A stretch of 7,258 nucleotides of DNA, from contig JAIRUB010000181.1 of NCBI GenBank assembly GCA_031254635.1, positions 1-7,258 of the forward strand, written 5' to 3'. The notes under the pieces were generated by a model. The model ran no database searches and was not told where the DNA came from. It saw only the letters and a list, made by a program, of their open reading frames with translations. Source of the stretch: Prevotellaceae bacterium. Lineage in GTDB: Bacteria; Bacteroidota; Bacteroidia; Bacteroidales; UBA932. The position numbers were made by a program, and so were the translations under genes. Positions within the stretch are counted from its first letter, which is position 1; each line of letters opens with the position of its first letter. Shown piece by piece: positions 1 to 4,526 of the stretch.

Positions 1-76
1 ACGTATTATGGAAACTCGTCCGCTGAGTAAAAACAAATGTTGGAGATTAGTTGAAATCGTAGAAAAAGTTAAATAG
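1..76 (+). CDS. rpsQ: 30S ribosomal protein S17, 3' end only
   Basis: This is the C-terminal 24 codons of S17 (reading frame starting at base 2), cut by the window edge. The visible residues include the conserved block ETRPLSK followed by a Lys/Trp-Arg-Leu-Val-Glu segment, the typical end of bacterial S17, and finish at TAG (74-76). S17 is a primary 16S rRNA-binding protein with an OB fold that acts early in assembly of the 30S body. The next gene, rplN, starts only 2 nt after the stop, so the two are almost certainly co-transcribed and translationally linked. The identification rests on a short fragment, but the motif and its position just upstream of rplN agree. Confidence 0.95.
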   Translation, partial: RIMETRPLSKNKCWRLVEIVEKVK

Positions 77-78
77 CC

Positions 79-444
79 ATGATACAACAAGAATCACGCT
101 TATTGGTAGCAGATAACAGTGGTGCAAAGGAAGTGCTTTGCATCCGGGTACTTGGAGGCACCCGTCGCCGTTATGCCGGTATTGGCGACAAGATTGTAGT
201 TACAGTGAAAAGCGCAATGCCGGGAGGCGATGCTAAAAAAGGTACTGTAACCAAAGCCGTTGTCGTACGCACGAAAAAAGAAATTCGCCGCCCCGACGGT
301 TCATACATCCGCTTTGACGACAACGCCTGTGTGCTGTTGAATGCACAGGGCGAAGTACGCGGAACCCGTATCTTTGGGCCTGTAGCCCGCGAACTGCGCG
401 AAAATTATATGAAAATTGTTTCATTAGCACCGGAGGTACTGTAA
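79..444 (+). CDS. rplN: 50S ribosomal protein L14
   Basis: L14 (121 residues, the family's usual length) binds 23S rRNA and forms part of an intersubunit bridge with 16S rRNA. The family signature is intact at about residues 60-86: A60, a run of Val, then Asp73-Gly74, Phe79, Asn82 and Val85-Leu86. The conserved region containing RGTRIFGPVARELR follows at 94-107. The start is the ATG 2 nt after the rpsQ stop. It has no Shine-Dalgarno sequence, so translation may depend on coupling with rpsQ. The stop TAA overlaps the rplX ATG by one base, and the last codons of the gene carry the rplX ribosome-binding site. Confidence 0.99.
   Translation: MIQQESRLLVADNSGAKEVLCIRVLGGTRRRYAGIGDKIVVTVKSAMPGGDAKKGTVTKAVVVRTKKEIRRPDGSYIRFDDNACVLLNAQGEVRGTRIFGPVARELRENYMKIVSLAPEVL
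432..437 (+). promoter_or_regulatory. Shine-Dalgarno site of rplX
   Basis: GGAGGT lies inside the last codons of rplN, with 6 nt between it and the rplX ATG at 444. It is a near-ideal match to the 16S anti-SD sequence at near-ideal spacing. This is notable because most Bacteroidota genes lack such a site. Confidence 0.8.
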
Positions 445-767
445 TGCAAAAGAAACGTCATATCAAAAAAGGAGACACCGTATTTGTTAATGCCGGTGAC
501 GACCGTGGAAAAACCGGTAGAGTACTAAATGTTGACACCGAGAAAAACCGCGTCATAGTTGAGGGAATCAACTTAGTAAGTAAACATACCAAACCTAATT
601 CTAAAACACCCCAAGGCGGAATCATTAAGAAGGAAGCAGGAGTTCACATTTCCAACCTGCAGTTGGTTGATCCTACCTCAGGCGGGCCAACCCGCATTGG
701 TCGCCGCTTGAACGATAAGGGTAAATTAGTACGTTACGCAAAAAAATCGCAAGAGGAGATTAAATAA
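444..767 (+). CDS. rplX: 50S ribosomal protein L24
   Basis: L24 (107 residues, typical length) is an assembly-initiator protein that binds the 5' domain of 23S rRNA and sits near the peptide tunnel exit. A KOW motif is visible at about residues 7-34 (I-K-K-G-D-T-V, then G-D-D-R-G-K-T-G-R-V), followed by the conserved segment with VEGINLVSKHTKP and a Gly-Gly-Ile at 58-60. The start is fixed by a strong SD site 6 nt upstream and by the TAATG overlap with rplN. The stop in turn overlaps the rplE start in the same TAATG arrangement, so rplN, rplX and rplE form a translationally coupled set. Confidence 0.99.
   Translation: MQKKRHIKKGDTVFVNAGDDRGKTGRVLNVDTEKNRVIVEGINLVSKHTKPNSKTPQGGIIKKEAGVHISNLQLVDPTSGGPTRIGRRLNDKGKLVRYAKKSQEEIK
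753..760 (+). promoter_or_regulatory. Shine-Dalgarno site of rplE
   Basis: GAGGAGAT lies in the last codons of rplX; its AGGAG core ends 8 nt before the ATG at 767. It decides the rplE start, because this ATG gives a protein with an unusual N-terminal extension that might otherwise be doubted. Confidence 0.7.
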
Positions 768-1378
768 TGGCAAAGAAAGAAGGAGCTATAAAGGCCGCAG
801 CCGGTGTGCAACAGGCTACCCCGAAGGGATATATTCCGAATCTACAGAAAAAATACAAAGAAGAAATTGTTGCCAAGTTGATGAAGGAATTTAATTACAC
901 ATCGACGATGCAAGTTCCTCGTCTCGAAAAAATCGTCATCAATCAAGGTGTTGGCAGCGCTGTTGGCGACAAGAAATTGATTGAGGTAGCGCAAAACGAA
1001 TTATCACTGATTGCCGGACAAAAGGCTGTTCAAACAGTTTCGAAGAAAGATATTTCTAACTTCAAACTGCGTAAAGGTATGCCTATCGGCGTGAAAGTTA
1101 CCCTGCGCAGCAAGAAAATGTATGAGTTTCTTGATCGTTTGGTAAGCGTGGCATTGCCCCGTATTCGCGATTTCCAGGGTATTACCGCCAAGTTCGACGG
1201 CCGCGGCAACTACACCGTCGGAATTAAGGAACAAATCATTTTCCCTGAAATTGACATCGATAAAATTACTAAAATCATCGGCATAGAGATTTCATTCATC
1301 ACCGACGCTAAGCGCGATGAGGAAGCATACGCCCTGCTGCGTGAATTCGGATTACCGTTTAAAACAATAAAAAAGTAA
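767..1378 (+). CDS. rplE: 50S ribosomal protein L5, with N-terminal extension
   Basis: L5 binds 5S rRNA and contacts the P-site tRNA and S13 in the central protuberance. The core starts at about residue 25 and includes EFNYTSTMQVPRLEKIVINQ at 41-60, a Gly-Val-Gly, the RKGMPIGVKVTLR segment and the DFQGI/FDGRGNY region. The length is 203 residues against 179 in E. coli; the difference is an Ala/Lys-rich stretch of about 22-24 residues at the N-terminus. The start is supported by an SD site and by overlap with the rplX stop, and no other Met occurs before residue 39. In E. coli the rplE start region is where S8 represses the spc operon; no equivalent site can be claimed here without folding. 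rpsN begins 1 nt after the stop. Confidence 0.98.
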   Translation: MAKKEGAIKAAAGVQQATPKGYIPNLQKKYKEEIVAKLMKEFNYTSTMQVPRLEKIVINQGVGSAVGDKKLIEVAQNELSLIAGQKAVQTVSKKDISNFKLRKGMPIGVKVTLRSKKMYEFLDRLVSVALPRIRDFQGITAKFDGRGNYTVGIKEQIIFPEIDIDKITKIIGIEISFITDAKRDEEAYALLREFGLPFKTIKK

Positions 1379-1379
1379 T

Positions 1380-1649
1380 ATGGCAAAAGAATCAATGAAA
1401 GCACGCGAGGTAAAACGTGCAAAATTGGCGGCAAAATATGCTGAAAAACGGAAAGCCTTAAAAGAAGCCGGCGACTGGGCGGGTTTGGCAAAACTGCCTA
1501 AAAACTCAAGCCCCGTGCGCTTACACAACCGCTGCTCCATTACCGGTCGTCCCAAAGGTTATATGCGTATATTCGGCATCAGTCGCATCCAATTCCGCGA
1601 AATGGCCAGCAAGGGCCTCATCCCAGGCGTGCGCAAAGCCTCATGGTAA
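1380..1649 (+). CDS. rpsN: 30S ribosomal protein S14, long zinc-independent form
   Basis: S14 is a 16S rRNA-binding protein of the 30S head, near S3, S10 and S19. At 89 residues it is the long form. The short zinc form (about 61 residues) carries two CxxC pairs, while this protein has a single cysteine, C52, inside the conserved block RLHNRCSITGRPKGYMRIFG (47-66). It therefore cannot hold the usual four-cysteine zinc site. The C-terminal GLIPGVRKASW ending is typical. The start ATG is 1 nt after the rplE stop with no SD sequence, suggesting translational coupling. The stop codon is the first element of a large inverted repeat in the following gap. Confidence 0.99.
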   Translation: MAKESMKAREVKRAKLAAKYAEKRKALKEAGDWAGLAKLPKNSSPVRLHNRCSITGRPKGYMRIFGISRIQFREMASKGLIPGVRKASW

Positions 1650-1704
1650 TTAAAAATTAGGAATTAAACATTAAAGAACGCTTTTAATTCCTAATTCGTA
1701 ATTA
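1647..1704 (+). repeat. Imperfect 22-bp inverted repeat after rpsN
   Basis: The arms are 1647-1668 and 1683-1704 around a 14-nt loop. The inner 14 bp (1655-1668 with 1683-1696) pair perfectly, followed by a 2-nt mismatch and 6 more pairs. The left arm begins with the rpsN stop codon TAA. The stem is very AT-rich and is followed by TAATATAATAA rather than a T-run, so it is not a standard intrinsic terminator. It could be an mRNA 3'-end or processing hairpin, or an intergenic repeat. Confidence 0.75.
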
Positions 1705-1724
1705 ATATAATAAATGGATATCGG

Positions 1725-1737
1725 GCGCTATAAGCGC
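1725..1737 (+). repeat. Small GC-rich hairpin upstream of rpsH
   Basis: GCGCT and AGCGC pair across a 3-nt loop (ATA) in an otherwise AT-rich leader, 26 nt before the rpsH ATG. It lies inside an 8-codon reading frame (1714-1740). It could shape the rpsH leader, but a 5-bp stem may also be chance. Confidence 0.4.
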
Positions 1738-1763
1738 TGAAATTTAAAAAACAAAATAAAACA

Positions 1764-2159
1764 ATGACTGATCCAATCGCAGATTTTCTGACAAGAATTC
1801 GAAATGCATCGGCAGTAGGCCACAAAACGGTTGAAATTCCCGCCTCAAAAATGAAGTTGGAACTTGCCCGTATCTTGCATGAAAAAGGCTACATCTTAGC
1901 CTACAAAGTAGTAGAAGGGACTCCTTCGAACTCCATTAAAATCGCATTAAAGTATCATCCCGAAACTAAGCGTCCGGCTATTAAGAAACTCCAACGAGTG
2001 AGTACCCCTGGTTTACGCCAGTACACCGACGTGGAAAATATGCCGCGCGTATTGAACGGCTTGGGGATAGCTGTTATTTCCACCTCCAAAGGAATCATGA
2101 CGGATAAAGAAGCCAAGGTTCAAAATGTAGGCGGCGAAGTAATTTGCTATGTTTACTAA
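1764..2159 (+). CDS. rpsH: 30S ribosomal protein S8
   Basis: S8 (131 residues, normal length) is a primary binder of 16S rRNA helix 21 and organises the central domain of the 30S subunit. In E. coli it also represses the spc operon. The N-terminus MTDPIADFLTRIRNA is highly characteristic. The S8 signature is seen at about 101-118 (Gly, Val-Ile-Ser-Thr, Gly110, Ala117-Lys118). The gene sits after an unusually long 114-nt gap, with an A-rich leader (runs of A at about 1746-1763) and no SD sequence, the common Bacteroidota style of start. The gap makes this the most plausible place in the first half of the window for an internal mRNA end or separate translational control. Confidence 0.99.
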   Translation: MTDPIADFLTRIRNASAVGHKTVEIPASKMKLELARILHEKGYILAYKVVEGTPSNSIKIALKYHPETKRPAIKKLQRVSTPGLRQYTDVENMPRVLNGLGIAVISTSKGIMTDKEAKVQNVGGEVICYVY

Positions 2160-2160
2160 G

Positions 2161-2188
2161 TACTTTAAACTTTATACTTTAAACTTTA
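2161..2188 (+). repeat. Tandem heptamer repeat between rpsH and rplF
   Basis: Two perfect 14-bp copies (2161-2174 and 2175-2188) lie end to end, and each is itself two 7-mers: TACTTTA and AACTTTA. The result is four (W)ACTTTA units beginning one base after the rpsH stop codon, followed by TAAACTC. The repeat fills most of the 44-nt gap. Confidence 0.9.
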
Positions 2189-2203
2189 TAAACTCAATAT
2201 AGT

Positions 2204-2764
2204 ATGTCACGAATAGGAAAATTACCTGTAGACCTGCCCGGCGCCGTAACCGTAAAGGTGGAAAACGGCAATGTGGTTGTGGTGAAAGGCCCGCTCGGTG
2301 AACTGCGCCAGAAAGTGGACGTGGATATAAAAGTCTCCGTAGAGGGAAATGTGGTGACGGTGAGTCGTCCCACCGATCAGCCCCGCCACCGCTCAATGCA
2401 CGGCTTATATCGCGCATTGATTGCCAACATGGTTAAAGGCGTATCAGATGGATTCACCATTAAACAAGAATTAGTAGGTGTGGGTTACCGCATAGAAGTA
2501 AATGGGCAAATCTTGGTGTTTAACCTCGGTTATTCTCATGAAATTCACTTCGAAATACCCAAAGAAGTTAAGGCTGTTGCCGAAGCTGTGAAAAAAGGGA
2601 CTAATCCGGTGTTAACCCTTACCAGCCACGATAAACAGTTGGTTGGACAGGTGGCGGCTAAAATCCGCTCGTTCCGTAAGCCGGAACCTTACAAAGGAAA
2701 AGGTATTAAATTTGTTGGCGAACAACTTCGCCGTAAAGCCGGTAAATCGGCCAGTGCAAAATAA
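2204..2764 (+). CDS. rplF: 50S ribosomal protein L6
   Basis: L6 (186 residues, slightly longer than the 177 of E. coli) binds 23S rRNA near the sarcin-ricin loop and the GTPase centre. It has two similar alpha/beta domains, about residues 1-80 and 81-175. The second ends in the L6 signature at 160-170 (Pro-Glu-Pro-Tyr-Lys-Gly-Lys-Gly-Ile-Lys). The N-terminus MSRIGKLPV is typical, and a short Lys/Ala/Ser tail follows the signature. The start has no SD sequence and follows the heptamer-repeat spacer. The coding region ends in tandem stops (TAA then in-frame TAG), the second of which runs into the rplR ribosome-binding site. Confidence 0.99.
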   Translation: MSRIGKLPVDLPGAVTVKVENGNVVVVKGPLGELRQKVDVDIKVSVEGNVVTVSRPTDQPRHRSMHGLYRALIANMVKGVSDGFTIKQELVGVGYRIEVNGQILVFNLGYSHEIHFEIPKEVKAVAEAVKKGTNPVLTLTSHDKQLVGQVAAKIRSFRKPEPYKGKGIKFVGEQLRRKAGKSASAK

Positions 2765-2766
2765 TA

Positions 2767-2773
2767 GGGAGGT
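2767..2773 (+). promoter_or_regulatory. Shine-Dalgarno site of rplR
   Basis: GGGAGGT lies in the 15-nt rplF-rplR spacer; its GGAGG core ends 7 nt before the ATG at 2780. This is the strongest SD match outside rplX in the window. Confidence 0.8.
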
Positions 2774-2779
2774 AGCGTT

Positions 2780-3142
2780 ATGGCATTATCAAAAATTGAA
2801 AGAAGACAAAGAATCCGGTATCGCATACGTAAGATCGTTGACGGCACCGCTGAACGTCCCCGCATGGCGGTGTATCGTAGCAATAAATCGATTTATGTGC
2901 AATTTATCGACGACGTGGCAGGGGTTACCCTTGCAGCCGCATCATCGCGCGATAAATCATTGGCAGAAGCCGTTAAAGGCAAACCCGGCGTAGAGGTGGC
3001 AAAGCTTGTAGGGCAATTAGCCGCTGAGCGTGCAACAGCAAAAGGTATCACAACCGTGGCATTCGACCGCGGAGGTTACCTGTATCATGGAAAAGTTAAA
3101 AATTTAGCAGAAGCCGCCCGTGAAGGGGGACTCAAATTCTAA
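2780..3142 (+). CDS. rplR: 50S ribosomal protein L18
   Basis: L18 (120 residues, usual length) binds 5S rRNA together with L5 and anchors it in the central protuberance. The basic N-terminus (Lys/Arg-rich, residues 5-18) is the 5S-binding tail. The core shows ERPRMAVYRSNKSIYVQ (25-41) and the conserved end with VAFDRGGYLYHGKVKNLAEAAREGGLKF-type sequence (93-120), including the DRGG and YHG motifs. The start is well placed behind a strong SD site. rpsE follows after 11 nt. Confidence 0.99.
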   Translation: MALSKIERRQRIRYRIRKIVDGTAERPRMAVYRSNKSIYVQFIDDVAGVTLAAASSRDKSLAEAVKGKPGVEVAKLVGQLAAERATAKGITTVAFDRGGYLYHGKVKNLAEAAREGGLKF

Positions 3143-3153
3143 TCAGATAGACT

Positions 3154-3669
3154 ATGACAGCAAACGTTAAAAAGGTAAAAACAACCGATTTGGTGCTAAA
3201 AGAAAAATTGGTGGCTGTTCAACGTGTTACTAAGGTAACCAAGGGAGGACGCCACTTCAGTTTTGCCGCTATTGTTGTAGTGGGCGACGAAAACGGTGTT
3301 GTAGGCTATGGCCTCGGAAAAGCAGGCGAAGTAACTTCGGCTATTGCTAAAGGTGTTGAAGACGCGAAGAAGAATTTAGTGCGTATTCCTTTGAGTAAAC
3401 GTACTATTCCTCATGAGCAAACAGCCAAGTTCGGCGGCGCCAGAGTATTCATGAAACCCGCAGCTCCCGGTTCCGGAGTGAAGGCAGGGGGCGCTATGCG
3501 CGCAGTGTTCGAAAGTGTCGGTATTCACGACGTGTTGGCTAAATCAAAAGGCTCGTCCAACCCGCACAACTTAGTAAAAGCAACTGTTACGGCGCTGCTG
3601 GAACTGCGCGATGCTTATGCTGTAGCCGGCGTTCGCGGCGTAAACATGCAAAAAGTATTTAAAGGATAA
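3154..3669 (+). CDS. rpsE: 30S ribosomal protein S5
   Basis: S5 (171 residues, usual length) lies at the mRNA entry side of the 30S subunit and affects decoding accuracy. The N-terminal double-stranded-RNA-binding-like domain spans about 15-80 and carries the S5 signature at 31-60 (KGGRHFSFAA, then V-G-D-E-N-G-V-V-G-Y-G-L-G-K-A-G-E-V). The C-terminal domain (about 85-165) contains GSGVKAGGAMRAVFE and the conserved KSKGSSNPHNLVKAT segment. The start ATG is 11 nt downstream of rplR without an SD sequence. The last codons and the short spacer carry a purine-rich site for rpmD. Confidence 0.99.
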   Translation: MTANVKKVKTTDLVLKEKLVAVQRVTKVTKGGRHFSFAAIVVVGDENGVVGYGLGKAGEVTSAIAKGVEDAKKNLVRIPLSKRTIPHEQTAKFGGARVFMKPAAPGSGVKAGGAMRAVFESVGIHDVLAKSKGSSNPHNLVKATVTALLELRDAYAVAGVRGVNMQKVFKG

Positions 3670-3672
3670 GGA
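3668..3672 (+). promoter_or_regulatory. Shine-Dalgarno-like site of rpmD
   Basis: AAGGA overlaps the rpsE stop codon and ends 9 nt before the rpmD ATG. It is weaker and slightly farther away than the rplX and rplR sites. Confidence 0.55.
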
Positions 3673-3681
3673 ACGACGACT

Positions 3682-4008
3682 ATGGAAAAAGTGAAAATTA
3701 CACAAGTAAAAAGTAAAAACGGCTCAACCGACCGTCAAATAGCCACATTGGCATCCTTAGGCCTGCGGCGCATGCATCAAACAGTGGAACGCGAAGTCAA
3801 CGATGTTACCAAAGGTATGATAGAGAAAATACGCCATTTGGTGAAAATAGAAGAAGTTGTTGAAAAAGTTAAGGCAACCAAACCCCGCACTTCCCGTGCG
3901 AAGAAAATCGTAGAGACACAGGAAACAGCACCCGCAGTAGAGGCGCAAGATATTGCGCCGGAAACAGAAAATGCTGTGTCTGAAGCAGAAAAAGCCATAG
4001 AAGCGTAA
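3682..4008 (+). CDS. rpmD: 50S ribosomal protein L30, with long C-terminal tail
   Basis: L30 is a small 23S rRNA-binding protein, normally about 58-60 residues. Residues 1-59 match the whole family (VKITQVKS, then LASLGLRRMHQTVE, then GMIEKIRHLVKIEEV). The reading frame continues to 108 residues. Residues 61-75 are strongly basic (many Lys/Arg), while 76-108 are Ala/Glu-rich and acidic, with nine Glu/Asp and one Lys. The tail is probably disordered. Its DNA holds a degenerate 20-codon duplication and palindromes (separate entries). The extension is not a missed stop: no stop occurs in frame before TAA at 4006-4008, and rplO starts only after it. Tail function is unknown. A purine-rich site lies 9 nt upstream of the start. 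Confidence 0.97.
   Translation: MEKVKITQVKSKNGSTDRQIATLASLGLRRMHQTVEREVNDVTKGMIEKIRHLVKIEEVVEKVKATKPRTSRAKKIVETQETAPAVEAQDIAPETENAVSEAEKAIEA
3914..3981 (+). repeat. Nested inverted repeats inside the L30 tail
   Basis: An outer 8-bp pair (AGACACAG 3914-3921 with CTGTGTCT 3974-3981) encloses an inner perfect 7-bp stem (GGCGCAA 3942-3948 with TTGCGCC 3953-3959, loop GATA). Both lie within coding sequence of the rpmD extension. Confidence 0.7.
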
Positions 4009-4020
4009 AATATTACGCCT
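3922..4020 (+). repeat. Degenerate 60-nt-offset duplication, L30 tail and stop
   Basis: 3922-3960 matches 3982-4020 at 27 of 39 positions with an offset of exactly 60 nt (20 codons); the best 24 nt (3937-3960 against 3997-4020) match at 18. Each copy holds a hairpin: 3942-3959 and 4003-4018. The second overlaps the rpmD stop codon, which aligns with the CAA (Gln89) codon of the first copy. Confidence 0.65.
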
Positions 4021-4071
4021 AATATAATAAAGCGAGTTAATAATTAGCGATAGCATAAAAATTAAAAGAAA

Positions 4072-4518
4072 ATGAGCATACACAATCTTACACCGGCAGC
4101 AGGCGCTATACATAAAGATAAACGTATTGGCCGCGGCGAAGGTTCAGGCCGTGGCGGAACGTCTACACGTGGACACAAAGGCGCCCAGTCGCGTTCCGGT
4201 TATTCGCGCAAGAAAGGTTTTGAAGGCGGCCAAATGCCCCTGCAACGCCGCTTGCCTAAATATGGATTTAACAATATGAGCCGTATCGAATATAAACCTA
4301 TCAACCTGTCAACGCTTCAAGCATTGGTAGAGAAAAGCAATGTGCAAGATATTACGTTCGACACGTTGATTGAGGCCGGATTAGTATCCAAAAACGATAA
4401 GGTAAAAATTCTTGGTAATGGCACGCTTGCCGCTACTGTAAACGTAACCGCGCACGCCTTCTCAAAAACGGCGATTGCTGCTATTGAAGCTAACAAAGGT
4501 ACAGTAACCAAACTTTAA
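4072..4518 (+). CDS. rplO: 50S ribosomal protein L15
   Basis: L15 (148 residues, usual length) is a late-assembly 50S protein with a long Gly/Arg-rich N-terminal extension that threads through 23S rRNA. That extension is clear at residues 18-55 (RIGRGEGSGRGGTSTRGHKG, then SRSGYSRKKGFEGGQ), followed by the conserved PLQRRLPKYGF (56-66). The globular C-terminal part spans about 75-148, with an ILGNG turn. The gene follows a 63-nt gap after rpmD and starts behind an A-rich leader without an SD sequence. secY begins 8 nt after its stop, the usual rplO-secY pairing. Confidence 0.99.
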   Translation: MSIHNLTPAAGAIHKDKRIGRGEGSGRGGTSTRGHKGAQSRSGYSRKKGFEGGQMPLQRRLPKYGFNNMSRIEYKPINLSTLQALVEKSNVQDITFDTLIEAGLVSKNDKVKILGNGTLAATVNVTAHAFSKTAIAAIEANKGTVTKL

Positions 4519-4526
4519 ACTGAACA

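Noticed and set aside
2643..2993. A 116-codon frame overlapping the end of rplF and start of rplR on the + strand
   Set aside because: It is out of frame with two certain ribosomal-protein genes and looks like no family; a shadow of their codon use.
3954..4020. A programmed readthrough of the rpmD stop into a longer protein
   Set aside because: The frame after TAA (4006-4008) runs only 12 more codons to TAG at 4045-4047, and nothing specific marks a readthrough signal apart from the hairpin already described.
3757..4113. A 118-codon open frame on the minus strand opposite rpmD, with an internal 20-residue repeat (RRNILR twice)
   Set aside because: It is antisense to rpmD, cysteine/phenylalanine-rich without a recognisable domain, and its internal repeat is simply the antisense reading of the 60-nt duplication in rpmD.
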